Shown here one piece after another: positions 48,776-60,580 of a stretch of DNA of 64,000 nucleotides. The position numbers and the translations under genes are program-made. A model generated the notes under the pieces. The model did no database searches, was not told where the DNA came from, and saw nothing but the letters and a program-made list of their open reading frames with translations. Positions within the stretch are counted from its first letter, which is position 1; every line of letters begins with the position of its first letter. The stretch is taken from assembly GCA_016806645.1 (NCBI GenBank), contig JACSYO010002062.1, forward strand, positions 4,631,001 through 4,695,000, given 5' to 3'. Origin of the DNA: Ophiodon elongatus. Its lineage: Eukaryota > Chordata > Actinopteri > Perciformes > Hexagrammidae.

Positions 48776-50084
48776 CACCTCCCATGTATAATTACATTAG
48801 GGTGACTGGGATTGCACTTCACACACTGGTGGCACAAAAAAAAAAAAGAAGAAAAAAAAGTCCTCAGTTGTCTCTCTCTTTCTCAGGCAAAATAAATGCA
48901 CTCCCTTTTCAATAATCAAGGTGCAGTGTGTAATAATTTCACGCTCGCTCCTGTCGTCCCGCTGCAGAATTATTTATTGGAACACGTTTACTGGTGAAGC
49001 GTGAATCACCAAAAACAAACACTTATTTTTTTTTCTTCTCTCTCTTCCGGTTTCTCTCCTCCTCTGAATATTAAAATAAAGGCAGATACGGCAGCTAAAA
49101 GGGGAATTTCATTAGCATAATGAACAGCAGGAGCGAGAAGGAGAGTCTTTTTCATTAGGTTGTGTGTATAATCCACAGTATTTGAAAGCAAGGTTAAGGG
49201 ATGTGTTTAATTGCCTGCTAAGAGGGTTTTTTTGTAAATTAATTGCTGTGGGACTATATGCCAGAGCGGAAATGGAAGAAAGGTGTCCGCATGATGTCAT
49301 CCGTACAAATTGATGTTTCAAGATATTGGCAGATATCTTCATACCCGGCGGAGGTATCGTTAAGCTACATTAGGCTTGTTTATAGAGATTTTTGTTCTGA
49401 GAGAAACACATTAAGAGACAAGGATGGAGAAAACAGGAACAGTAAATTCTGAGAATAAAAACGGAGTTACTCCCTTCAATACAGTGTCAACCAATGGGAT
49501 ATCAATTATGGAGAACAATGCGGTTTGATAGGAGGGATGGGATTGATTAAAGATTAATATTTGCTTCATTGGATGAATATTGTATTCAAAGTGTCTTGTG
49601 ATTGGTGATTAAAGATTCACACTTTTGAAAGAAATTACAGTATTCTAATAAGTTTACTTGTTCAATTTATTGCATCTTTTAAACTTTCTGATACACATGC
49701 ATGAGCAGGAAAGAAAAAAAACATACACATTAAACGAAATATTTGAGAATTTGAAATTATGCCCTGAAGCTGGAAGAAAACCAAATGGGCATCCTCAAAG
49801 TGATGACAATTCACCCAGAGAGGAAAATGAATGTCTGTTTCACATTCATCCAGCGCCTCTCATAACATTTCATGCAAAGAAAAAAAAAGTCACGGGGTCG
49901 TGTCCCTTTAGAATCCAGCGTGGATAAATTCAACATATCCTCATTTTCTGTGCATTTTCCAACGGATGTCGAGCAACACTTGTCAACTGACGCTTGTTAC
50001 ATAAATACAGCCGTTAGAAAATAAACATCCTTATTCAAAGGACAAAACTACCTCGTTAGGTTTGACTACGGGAGTGAAGTTACT
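48776..50084. other. no gene seen; candidate noncoding element at 49086-49260
   Basis: The segment with aatttcattagcataatgaa and taaattaattgctgtgggac is repeat-free and homeodomain-site rich; conservation is untested. Confidence 0.45.
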
Positions 50085-50200
50085 TAAGTGCTGCAGTTCC
50101 GTGACAAATAAAATCAACGTTGACTTCTCGTTTCACAGGGTGGAAGAACAATGGTCTCCTGGGTGAAAGACCTGTTCTTGTTCAATTGTTTGCACTTTTA
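50085..50200 (-). repeat. family A fragment 7
   Basis: Short piece with gtgacaaataaaatcaacgt, gacttctcgtttcacagggt and tctcctgggtgaaagacctg, overlapping the segments kept in fragments 3 and 5. Confidence 0.6.
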
Positions 50201-50559
50201 TTTGTGCTGTTTCCATCTGAAAAACGTGACTCATTATATCGATTGAAATTTGCAATATAATTGTGTTTATTGCTGCGTCTTTGAACAGCTGTGTGGTTTA
50301 AACAAGTTGGAAGGAAAATAAGTCAGTGGAGATGAATAATGGATTGGGGAATAAGGTAAAATGTATATTTATGATATCAACCTCTACATCCTCTACACAA
50401 AAAACAGATTTGACTTGTTGATTTGGTATTTTTATACTGTTGTTTTACCTTTTTTTTCAAGTTGTATTTTTTACCGTGTATGTCTCCATATGTGTTCACT
50501 GTGTTTGTGTACATGTCTATTCTCTGGGTGTATGAGACATCTCAATTAGATTATATATG

Positions 50560-50590
50560 GTGTGTGTGTGCGCGTGTGTGTGTGTGTGTG

Positions 50591-50638
<48 letters not shown>

Positions 50639-50652
50639 TGTGTGTGTGTGTG
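50560..50652. repeat. (TG)n with CG inserts, 93 bp
   Basis: Uninterrupted purine-pyrimidine alternation that includes gcgcgtg twice. Confidence 0.96.
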
Positions 50653-51330
50653 GCTGGCGGTGAGGGAGTGGTCGAGTCAGCCGTGTCAGACCAACAGATA
50701 GAAAATCTATAGCATGTTGAAGCAGCCATATTTACCAGCCCACACATCAACCTTCACAAACAGATCACAGCAAAGCCACACTGACACCTTCCAGCTATTT
50801 TAAGTAACATCTTGACACGCGTCCTTCTACTCTGGGCTGTGTCACTTGATAAATGTCACTTTTGTGGATGGATTCATATTTTACACTGGGACAAACACAG
50901 TAGCAGAGACACAGGGATAGATGGTACAGCCAGTTTAGCTATGGGTGCTTTTTGTTTGTTTTGTCTCCGCTGACAGGAGACATGAAACGCATCAGTCAGC
51001 TTTTAAAAATCTTTACTTCTCATGGAAAAGAATGAGAAAAATAAAATCAATGCTAAAAAGCAATAAATAATGAAACAGAAGGTCATTCAGCAGTTCAGCG
51101 GGGTCAATTTGACAACTAATGCACTATTTTCAGACAACTGTGGGGCTCTGACATAGTGGCCTCATAACTGTTCTAAATTAATAATTATTGCTGGAGGGCG
51201 GTTTGTTTCAGCAGTTACAAGGCCACTAGTGGGGAGGCCGATCCACGAGTGAGCAAGTTTTGATGCCGGGGACTTTACAAAAAGGAAGGAGTAAAGAAGA
51301 CCGCGGACTGTTGAAGAGAAGAGAAGCTGT
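50653..51330. other. no gene seen
   Basis: Mixed sequence between a TG array and family B copy 2. Confidence 0.55.
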
Positions 51331-51848
51331 TTTGAAGCCTCAAGTGTGACATTTGGGCTGTCGTCAACTTTGATTTTGGCCGTCGCCAACAACACGAGAG
51401 GGTGGAGCTAAGTAAAACCAAATAGGACATTCTTAGGTGAACAGAAATGGTACAATTAAGTTACGTTAAGTTACAATTAATAAGCTGAAAACACACTGTG
51501 AAAGGTTTTAAGTTGTTTGTAGCGACCTGTCAATCTCAAGGTTGCCCCGCCCTAAAGCATACTCCACTTTATGGTCTATTTGACTCTAAATGGACTATAA
51601 TTTACTAAATGAACATTATGCTGTATTGAAGAAGACTTGAAACTAGAAATTGAGACCATGAACTCATGTTTACAATGTTTATTGTGGTAATAAATCAAGT
51701 GATAAGTAGAGTCATTTTCTCATAGACTTCTATACAATCAGACTTATTTTTGCAACCAGAGGAGTCGCCCCCTGATGGACATTAGAAATAATGCAAGTTT
51801 AGAACACTTCAGCATTGGCTTCACGTTTCAGAACCGGAGGTTGCTGCT
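51331..51848 (+). mobile_element. repeat family B, copy 2
   Basis: Shares ttgaagcctc, gccgtcgccaac, ccccgccctaaagcatactc, catagacttctatacaatca and a cgccccctg core with the other copies, in the same order. Its 5' part is more diverged or replaced than in copy 3, with an insert-like stretch around 51425-51520. Confidence 0.75.
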
Positions 51849-52034
51849 TGTGATCGACACAGATGGTGTCAAAGAAGTCGTGCCTCCTGTGAGGGATGGG
51901 TATGGAATCTGACTTTATCAGAGTCTTTATCTTGTCTACTAGTTATTTGATGATATATCTATTGATCGTAATCATAATATTAGCAATAACTGTTTGTTTA
52001 CACTGGATTTATGTACCACTACTTGTGTTAAGAA

Positions 52035-52342
52035 TAGGGCTACAACCATTAATATTTCAATTACCAATTTATTTAGATTCCTCTTTTTCTTTCTTGAATA
52101 ACTTGTTTAGTCTATAATAATATCAGAATAGTGAACAATCATTCCACAGTACAGAGTGTTGTCTCGTTTTGTCCAACCAACAGTATAAAATTCAAGTTAA
52201 AAATTTGAGTGTTGAATAAAACATACTAAAAACAGAATGAAGAAACAAATCCTCAACTTTAAAAACAAGGAATTGTTTCTGCTTGATAAATGACTCAGAA
52301 AATGTATTAATTATCAAAATAGTTGATTAGTTAGTTTTGATG
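52035..52342 (+). mobile_element. family D MITE-like element, near full length
   Basis: Starts tagggctacaaccattaata, contains ttgtccaaccaacagtataa and gcttgataaatgactcagaa, and ends near atcaaaatagttgattagtt. The order of motifs agrees with the recalled family. Transposon class is not assigned. Confidence 0.6.
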
Positions 52343-52499
52343 GTGTATATATGGTATGATGTTCCAAATCAGCCCAACACTCCTAAAAATAACATTTCCT
52401 TACGAAGAAACTGTCAATTATGTTTTGAGGAAAATGTATTTTCTTCTGGATAACTTTTACACCAAAAAATGTTTCCTATGAGTCATCTGAAGTTAGAAT

Positions 52500-52765
52500 A
52501 CAATGGCTCACTGATTTTAATTTATGCGTTTAACTTACATAACGTGACAAACATACAAATTTTAAGCCAAACCGTGATATTTACTCAACATAACAAAGTA
52601 ATTTTGTTGTGTTTTTTTTTTTTTTCAATTTACAATGTACAACGTTAACCACATGTTTACAACTGGGACTGTAATCTGGCAGAAAATACATTTTTCCTTG
52701 AAACGTAATTGAGAATGCAGTTCAGTTGTATTGGCAATGTAATTTCTAGGAGACAGGGTTGTGAA
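52500..52765 (+). repeat. family A fragment 8
   Basis: Contains aagccaaaccgtgatattta, a T15 run, gtaatctggcagaaaataca and tgcagttcagttgtattggc. It is the clearest copy of the right part also seen in fragments 1 and 4. Confidence 0.6.
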
Positions 52766-53574
52766 AATACATGTGATTTGGTGATGGTATCAAAAGTCAG
52801 GTATATATTTGCACGTCAAATTTTTTAAAGATCACAAAATGAAATCCGGCACCACGTCCTGTTTATGCTCCAGTGATTGCTGTGACTCAAGGGATTCAAC
52901 CTCCATTTTTCACCACAATGGCATGGTTGAAGTGCTCCATCTTGCAAACTGATGGAGCCATGAAAGAGACTTCAAAGGCCTCGGGGTCGTTTCATGCTGT
53001 TCTGTGTTTTACAAATTCAGTTTCTGCAGCCATTTCTAAGTCCTGCAGGAATTGGTATTCACACCTCGCATGTGTATGTGCCTCTCCGTTCACAATGCCT
53101 TGACCTCTATAAAGCTTTGACATTTTAGTCAAATAACATGGGCTCCCATTTCCTGTTCCAACACTGTGACACCCGAATCAATGTGGGTTAAAGACACAAT
53201 TCGTGATTAATCCACCAAATCCATACGAACGTCAGATATGTTCTACTCGAAGAGGAAGAAGTGGACCCACATGTACAATTGTATGCTCCAGACATTTACA
53301 AAAAGGCTCCACACAAGAAGCTAGGTATTTAAATATGTGATGTTTTTCATAAGGAATATGTTTCTATGAATTGTGTGCAGTAAATTCACATTGAAGAATA
53401 CTCCATACATTTTGAATTGCGCTTCTATACCAAAAAAGGAAGATGCAGCAGAACCACAGAAACCATTATTCTTTCTTGTCAAAACCTGTCGTCTACACTT
53501 CCCACAATGCATCTCAACCATAACAGTTCGGCCGGAGATTCGGGCTAACGGGCTTATGCGGCTAACGTGGCCTC
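52766..53574. other. no gene seen
   Basis: The 76-codon plus frame at 52873-53103 lacks splice sites. GC-rich gcccgggct-like patches at 53530-53575 adjoin family B copy 3 and may extend it. Confidence 0.45.
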
Positions 53575-54058
53575 GAGCCACTAGCCTTAAACAGAGAAGT
53601 CTTAAAATGTGCATTTCCTCGCCTGACCAGCAGGGGGCGACTCTTCCAATTGAAAAAAAGAAGTCCATGAGAAAATGACTCTACTTCTCACTTGATTTAT
53701 TACCTCAGTAAACATTGTAAACATGAGTCTCAATCTATAGTTTGAAGGCTTCTTCAATGCAGCATGATGTTCATTTAGTAAACTATGGTCCATTTAGAGT
53801 CAAATAGACCATAAAGCAGAGTATGCTTTAGGGCGGGGCTTACTGTGATTGACAGGTCGCTGACGCTACCAGAGCCATATACGGCGTCTCTACATCACTC
53901 CTCCGCATTCAAAATATGGTAACTTACAATACCACATGTTGCAAAGATGGCTACGTCTAAATCGTCAAACTCGTCAAACTCGAGGCTTCAAAACGGCGGT
54001 GCACAAACCAATGGGTGATGTCACGATGACTACTTCCACTTTTTTGTATACAGTCTAA
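53575..54058 (-). mobile_element. repeat family B, copy 3 (inverted)
   Basis: Read on the minus strand this starts with actgtatacaaaaaagtgga and runs through gtcatcgtgacatcaccca, the ccccgccctaaagcatac core and gtcgccccctgctggtcagg. Its middle part is nearly identical to copy 2, which lies about 1.7 kb away in the opposite orientation. Confidence 0.75.
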
Positions 54059-54681
54059 GTTCCTAACACCACACCTCCAAATGTTTTCATTTTCAAACTT
54101 GTAGTCTTAAATCCCAATCGACGCTGACTCAATTGACATCACTTGAGGCAGGATGTGTAAAAACTGTGAAGTTCCAACTTACAAGTCAATGTCTTTATCG
54201 AGACAACTCAAAAATGGAACTTTAGTCACTGATTGTCCATCACAAATAAACATACATTCATTGTTTTCAGCCAGCATAACAAAAATTGTTAAACTCTTCA
54301 AACTCACGGTCAAAGACACAGGATTACTATTATTAGGAGACCTGTGTATTTGGCAACATATTTGTATGGATTAAACAACTCACAAATATTTGCAGCTTTT
54401 GCAAGTCTCCACTAGTTGAAGTCCCTCGCAAGTTAATCCTAAAACACTAATTATGACGGTCAGAAAAAGAAGCCCTCAATTTAATAATTTGCTTTGAGCG
54501 CGTAGCCAGTCGTGGTTCTAAAAGTGTCCCAAAGGGACCGCCATGCTGGTAGCAGCACAGACCGAGGCTTTCATGCTCGGTCCAGCAGCTAAAAGCTCTG
54601 TTTGAAATCATCTCCCCCTCCAGATTATGGCATTCATTACTTCTGAAAAGAGCTTGGCGTGAAAGGAGAGGGATCGAGGGT
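54059..54681. other. no gene seen
   Basis: AT-rich; no supported frames. Confidence 0.55.
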
Positions 54682-54700
54682 AAAAAAAAAAAAAAAAAAA
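54682..54700. repeat. A19 homopolymer
   Basis: Pure A run; no LINE or processed-transcript body is evident to its left. Confidence 0.9.
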
Positions 54701-54782
54701 GGAAGCAGGAACATTCTGCCAAAAAATGTATTCATCTGAGGCTGTTGCACGTTTCTGTTGGTGAACGTATGGAGAGATTTAA

Positions 54783-54785
<3 letters not shown>

Positions 54786-54827
<42 letters not shown>

Positions 54828-54833
54828 TGTGTG

Positions 54834-54873
<40 letters not shown>
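54786..54873. repeat. (GT)n microsatellite, 88 bp
   Basis: Two interruptions (tct near 54826 and a gc near 54840). Confidence 0.96.
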
Positions 54874-54875
<2 letters not shown>

Positions 54876-56510
54876 TAAGGAAGAAGGAGAGGAAAAGAAA
54901 GACAAAAGAGGGACAGGATGCAGAAGGACAAGTGGCACTCGTGGATTCAGAGTGAAAGAAAGAGAGCGAGATCATTGGCTGGTAGAACTGATTCAGTTTG
55001 AAAAGAGACATTCTTCATCTCTCTCTAAATTACAAGTCTCCTCATATAGGTCACCAAAGTCCTTCATTATCCATTTTTCCTCTCTCCAATGTTGGCCTCT
55101 CTGCTTCTTACTCTTCATTTCTGTCATTTTGTCAGTTTACTACCATTATAACTACAGTAAAACAGCATCCCCCCCCACCTCCACCCCCAAACCCCCTCTA
55201 TCTCTTTCTCTCTGAAGACCAGGAAACATAATCCGATCCCTTCCTATTTCAGAGCTTATGGAATATGAGAGAGCCCTCTTCATTTCATTATCAAGGAGAG
55301 CTGCAGTTTCGGACCGACCCAAAGGGAAAGAAAGCCTTCCTTTATTCATTTGAGCATTTGAATATGGATGTGTCCAAATTCACACCAGTATTTTTTGTGA
55401 CAGCTGTCAAATCAATATTCATGAGGATGTTTCTCATGCTTGCCAGAAAAAGCAAGCATCTTTGTCCCTTAGGAGACAGTTCTTTTTTTTCCCGGCTTCG
55501 CATGCTTGTTCGTTGGAAATGTGTGTACTCTTTTTGTTAAAGCTGCGTTCATTGTGCTTATGGCCACAAGGGGGCAGAATAACTCAAAACCGAGCTGATG
55601 GACACACATTCTCGACACATTATCATCTCGCCAAGGTATTTCGGCTATTTTACATTGCCTATTTACACTCCCAGCAGATGCAGAGCAACATTATCGTTCA
55701 TTAGGCCATGTGACGCTTTACAATAAGCTCTTCTTTTAGCTCTGATTTGGTCTCCAACTCCTGGCTCTTCAGCTAAACGACCCTGGTTCGTAGATGCTAG
55801 ATGTGAATCTTTCTTCACCAGCTGGTCGCTGGCTTTGTTGTTTTTGAATAGCAGCAAACAGCAGCAGGAGCAGGGTTGATGGAAACAGCTACCGACTGCT
55901 CCTGAGAACAGGGTTGATGAGAGCCGGGAGACTGAACCAGGCGGTAAATGTGGTGATTTCATTTCTTTCCCATGTGGGCATTTGTCAGGTGACTTTCTTT
56001 CCCAGATCAAAAAACCCGTAACACAAGCGCACACACGGGCGCCGTCATGTGGCCTCGCACAATAGCCGCGTTTCCGCTTGACTTTTTTCAGCACAATTTG
56101 AAGTATTGCGTGAGAAAGAGTTTACTGGAAGCAGCATAATTCAATATGCGCAATCTTTTGTTGAAAAAAGATTGATGCGCTACATGGATTGTGAAAACGC
56201 CTTTGCCGAACATTATTCTGACGTGACATTTTCACAGATATTGCAATCATTTGTCTTTGTCTCCGGACGGCATGCAGCATGTCCAACACTAGCTAGATAT
56301 GAAAGAACAATTTAAAACTTGCCCAATTGAAAACAACCTTCTGACCAGACCTCTGTCCATTTTTCTCTCTTACATGTTAGATGCTGCCGAGGTGACTTGT
56401 TTATTTGCTCCATCTAGTTTATGGAAACGCACCTTATTCGCATTATTCTTTTTTGCGACATCTCAAATGCTCTCTTAAAATTAGCTTGTCAATTCTAATA
56501 GAAACACATG
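54874..56510. other. no convincing gene
   Basis: Purine-rich at 54874-54970 and C-rich at 55168-55195. The plus frame 55265-55540 follows an acceptor-like ctatttcag but has no donor or codon bias. Confidence 0.45.
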
Positions 56511-56972
56511 CAGTGGTGGAAAGTAACGAAGTAGATACACACAAGTACTGTGCTTCAGTACAATTTTGGGTATTTCAATGTATTCCTTACTTTGCAGATT
56601 CAGATTAATACAAAAATATAATCAACAAAGATTGTAATGTATTATTGCAGGCTGAGATGAGACTTTATTTATAATTGGGGTTTCTTCACAAGAATATAAA
56701 ATGGATTAAGATTAGCACCACCAGCTGCATCACATCAATGGACACATACTTACATAATATGGCTAACTGTAAGTACATTATAATGAAATGGGCCATTCTG
56801 CATAATGACTTTTACTTTTGGTACTTTTAGTATATCTTTTATGCTAAAACCTTGGTACTTTTACTGAATAAAAAATTGAATGCAGGACTTTTACTGATAA
56901 CAGAGTATTTCGACGCCGTGGTTTAGCTACTTTCACTTTGAGTAAAAGATCTGAGTAATTCCTCCATCAATG
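56511..56972 (+). mobile_element. hAT-like MITE, copy 2
   Basis: Begins CAGTGGTGGAAAGTAAC and ends near ATTCCTCCATCAATG, an imperfect inverted copy of the start. The interior keeps ttcagtacaatttt and gcaggacttttactgataac. The 8-bp flanks differ, so no target duplication remains visible. Confidence 0.7.
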
Positions 56973-57018
56973 GTCTTGCATCCTTCACCAACCTACACCA
57001 GAGACAGGTTCTTCCCAC

Positions 57019-57044
57019 AGACACACACACACACACACACACAC
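57019..57044. repeat. (AC)13 microsatellite
   Basis: Pure AC array, about 45 bp right of hAT-like copy 2. Confidence 0.95.
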
Positions 57045-58031
57045 CACTCGTGTAAACCGCTATTACTGATGTACTCATTTCACAACCTGTGTGATTGTAC
57101 TTGTCGGTAGCACATTTCCCTGAGAGCCGTTCTTGGTCATCAGTGTTATCCACCTTAGTGTTAGATGGCTTGTCTGTAAAACATTCAAAGTCTTCACTTA
57201 TTATTTAAATGATGTTTATTGTAGAAGCAAATCTAATCTAAATAATGCATGTTGCATTTAATGAGAAGAAAGTAGGAAGCAGAAGAAAGGGAGCTATGGC
57301 TTATTGAATCGTGTAAAGAAATGCTCCGGGTAAGCGAATGTGTTGTGAACTACAGAGACGGTTATTAAATTGCGTGGCATGTAAACTGTTTAGAGCGCTG
57401 CACCTTGAGTGTTTCCCGGAGCTTTACAATACACCCAGTGAGATCAAATGGGATTTTAGGGTGACTTGCAGGAAGCGGAGGGTCTACTTGTCTGACACTT
57501 CAAACGACTTTAAAAGCCTTTCTGGAGAAAAAACATGTGCAATTTAAATTCCCCCGATTACAATAAACCTATATCTGCGTCGGCCGGCGCGTGAACGCGC
57601 GTCGTGCTACGGAGATGCCACGAGCTGGCCCGGTGATTATCTTGAAAACACAAGCGTCAGGAGCAGCGGCGCCCTCTCACTGTGGCTAACAGTTTGAAAC
57701 GTGGATAAAAGGATCTTTTCACTGACGGCTGATTACATGGTTTCAGTATTGCAGAGCGGATATTTTCTGAAACGCTCAATCCTCCTTCTCTGAGAGCTTT
57801 TTTTCCCTCCCCCCCCCCACCCCCCTGCCACACTCATGTTCACTATTTATTTTATTTAAATTCAACCCTAAGATGACTGACTGACTAATTCCATTTAATA
57901 CATCGATGGGGTCCCGCTGGGATTTTGACGATAGGCGCTCGGCATAGGGGAACCATTTTGCCGCAGTTAAGGGGTCAGCTTTGATCGGAAGGATAATGAC
58001 TTGGTTTTGTTCGAGTGTGATCGTGTTTGAC

Positions 58032-58033
<2 letters not shown>
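57045..58033. other. no gene seen
   Basis: Contains a CpG-rich patch ggccggcgcgtgaacgcgcg at 57583-57602 and C-runs at 57808-57827. Confidence 0.5.

Positions 58034-58070
<37 letters not shown>
58034..58070. repeat. (GT)18 microsatellite
   Basis: Pure GT array within what may be sequence downstream of the minus-strand gene. Confidence 0.96.
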
Positions 58071-58073
<3 letters not shown>

Positions 58074-59505
58074 TCTCTCTGTGTGGGTGCATTATTGATA
58101 TGTTCAGGGCCTCTCCCCTGGATAGCTGATTTTCTGGGCAGAAAGACAGAGAGCCCCCCCTCCTACCCCCCCCACCCCCCACAGAGCTGAGTCTTATGTT
58201 TCTGAAACCTTTCACACAGTTTCAAGCCATTATCTTTCCCTTCTTCCTCTCCTTTTAGATATCCCATCCTCGACAGGATATCCCGCCCTCCCTCTTCGCT
58301 CGAACCTCCTCCCCGCCGTCTTTTCAGCTTTTATCCCCTCGCCATCTCTCCCATTTGTCCTCTTTTTTTTTTATCCCCTTTTCCCTTTCCTCCTTTGCCA
58401 GCCCTTTGCCGCACATCGTTTCCCCTCTCCGCTCTGTTCCCCCTCGCTCCTCGCGGCCCCTTGCGGATGTCGGATCAGACGGAACAACACGACTCACAGA
58501 GAAGGGCCGAATTCCCTTTGGTTCTCCATGTGATATCAAACAGGTCCGCGCGCCGTGTGTAGAACCTTAAACCGTCGTTGGAAACATGAAACACTGGCAT
58601 GAGACTAAACTGCGGTGGATTGAGAGACCAGATTGTCCACAAGGGGACCGGAAAGGGGCTCGTTTGAAATGCAATCTCTCGCAGATTTACTGCTTCAAAT
58701 CGCTTTACAGACAAACACCGTGGAGTAGTGGGGAGAAGTTGTGAATCATAAAACGTTGTGATAATCAGTGCTCACATTCTTTTAGTAAAATCTGTTATAC
58801 TATGTGAATAAGATATTTTTTATCTTCTAAATGACACGGTGAAAAATGATCCAAAGAGCCTAGTTAACAGGGCAGGAGGCAGAGAGGAGGTCAATATCAT
58901 TTAAAAGGGCACATAATACCTGGACTGACTATCTTCAACATGATGGAGCAAAGATCCCAAAGCGTTTTAGGATTTGCTTCTTTTTTATTTTTGTTTTGCC
59001 TTCTCACTTCTAAAAAGACCCAGGGACTACAGATGAAAACTATCTGTTTGTCTTAAACTCGCACATTAACAGAATAAATGCAGAGGATGATAATGAATAA
59101 GCGTAAATGATAAATCAATTGTTTTCAAGTCGACATCATGGGAGAAAGACTGGGACGACGGGAAGCAGATTCAAAGGCGTTGTCATGAATCCAATCCGAC
59201 TCTCTGCGCTGTAATGAGAGCAATGTTGTTTGAAGAAACAGAGTCTTCCATTTCTATATGAATTAACAAAAGGATGCTCAGTAAAAATGGATGAAAGAAC
59301 TACTTTCTTCTGTCCTACACTAGACACCAGTGAGGATGAGATCGATCAGAACGATATGTAAAAATATGCCTCTGGAAATCATTTAGAAAACGTAGGCTGT
59401 AGCTAACGTAAGGAGTGCGAGGAGAATGTAACCCAGTTCGCTTTGCTGAACGTTTTGCAAAATAGTATAACAAACAAGTAACATTTGCACATTCACTGCG
59501 CTTGG
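58071..59505. other. probable downstream or 3' UTR sequence; pyrimidine tract at 58230-58460
   Basis: No supported frames. If the minus-strand exon at 59712 is real, part of 58965-59711 would be its 3' UTR. The CT-rich tract generates the shadow frames at 58324-58570. Confidence 0.4.
58984..58989 (-). promoter_or_regulatory. possible polyadenylation signal for the minus-strand terminal exon
   Basis: The minus strand reads AATAAA here, about 720 nt downstream of the stop codon at 59712. The hexamer is common by chance in AT-rich DNA, so the link to the exon is only positional. Confidence 0.2.
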
Positions 59506-59546
59506 CCTCCTCCTCCTCCTCCTCCTCCTCCTCCTCCTCCTCCTCC
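59506..59546. repeat. (CCT)13 trinucleotide array
   Basis: 41 bp, read as (AGG)n on the minus strand. It lies about 165 nt downstream of the stop codon at 59712, so it may sit in that gene's 3' UTR. Confidence 0.96.
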
Positions 59547-59711
59547 GACAGTGTGCTGAATAACTGAACGGTTCAATTCCAACAGCGCTCTGAATTTACA
59601 GACACGATACACGGACGTAAAAAGTTATAACACCCCCCGCAGATGTTTCAGGAATCGCTCTCACAGACATACAGTAAGCATCGAGCGGGGCTCCGGCATC
59701 TGGTGCGCTTC

Positions 59712-59838
59712 TCAGAAAGAGACCTCGCTGTTGAAATCCTCGTAACTGACGGCCAAAAATTTGAACACCTCCATCTGTTTGACCGTTTTAGTGCGGCAGA
59801 GGGACGGTAACTTCCAGAAACCAAAGCAGCCGGGACAT
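59712..59838 (-). CDS. terminal coding exon of an unrecognised gene
   Basis: On the minus strand a pyrimidine-rich stretch ending in CCCTCTTCCCAG forms a strong splice acceptor. The 127 nt that follow stay open to TGA at 59714-59712. The first base completes a split codon, then 41 residues run from CPGCFGFWKLP to YEDFNSEVSF. About 30 of 41 third codon positions are G or C, far above this AT-rich neighbourhood. The peptide has three cysteines near its start (residues 1, 4 and 14), a basic patch around RTKTVK and an acidic/aromatic tail; there is no membrane segment or signal peptide. The ATG-initiated frame that runs further upstream is intron. A minus-strand AATAAA at 58984-58989 could serve a 3' UTR of about 0.7 kb. 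No convincing upstream exon is visible between 59839 and 64000, so the last intron would exceed 4 kb. I do not recognise the family. That this is a real exon is inferred from splice signal, codon bias and peptide character. Confidence 0.5.
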
Positions 59839-60026
59839 CTGGGAAGAGGGGAAGAAGGTGGGGTCGGGGGGGGAGCGCACACGGTGATACACGGTGGCAA
59901 GTCGAGGAGAGAAGTATGTCATTGTAACATTAGACTATTACACTAATCCCTCCCGTTTAGACACACTTCAAAGAGACGGTTAAAAAGCTGGAGAATGGGC
60001 CCAGAGGGGTGTTCGGGGTGTCAGGG

Positions 60027-60029
<3 letters not shown>

Positions 60030-60087
<58 letters not shown>
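60030..60087. repeat. (TG)29 microsatellite
   Basis: Nearly pure 58-bp array, reverse complement to the array at 60232, probably in the last intron of the minus-strand gene. Confidence 0.96.
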
Positions 60088-60231
60088 ACTTTGCCATAAT
60101 GGGTGTGCATCTGCGGGGGTGTTAAAATATGTGTGTCAGTTGAGGGTGTGTGGGTGGGTTGTGCAGAGAGGTGAGGACTTGAACCCCTGAGGTTAATCCT
60201 AAATCTTAACCGTGGAGAAATGTGATCCATA

Positions 60232-60249
60232 ACACACACACACACACAC

Positions 60250-60283
<34 letters not shown>
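60232..60283. repeat. (AC)26 microsatellite, one interruption
   Basis: 52 bp with a single cg near 60253. Confidence 0.96.
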
Positions 60284-60285
<2 letters not shown>

Positions 60286-60389
60286 ATGGCGGGTGTTAGA
60301 GGAAGCAGTCGGGTGTCCGGACTGCATTGGCAGTATTTTTAGCTTTCTTCGTAGCGTGAGTCAAACAAAGACTCCCTTTCACGTGCCCA

Positions 60390-60580
60390 GTCTGGCCTCC
60401 CTGCCTCCCAGGTTCTTTCCTCCTCCCTTAGTCTCCTTTTCTTGTTTTCCTTCTCTCTCCCTCCCTTCATTCTTCCCTCCCCCGCTCTGTTTCTATCCTC
60501 CTCTGTCCCTGCCATGTCCATTTTCTTTCACCCCAACCCTTCCCTTCCCTCCATCCCTCCCATCCCTCTCGTCCCTTGAG
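60390..60580 (+). repeat. polypyrimidine tract
   Basis: About 190 bp almost entirely C and T on the plus strand. The 143-codon Pro/Ser/Phe-rich frame (60293-60724) and its Arg/Glu-rich reverse frame are shadows of this tract. Confidence 0.8.

Noticed and set aside
55252..55540. Possible exon after cttcctatttcag
   Set aside because: Two frames are open for similar lengths, no donor was found, and codon third positions are not biased.
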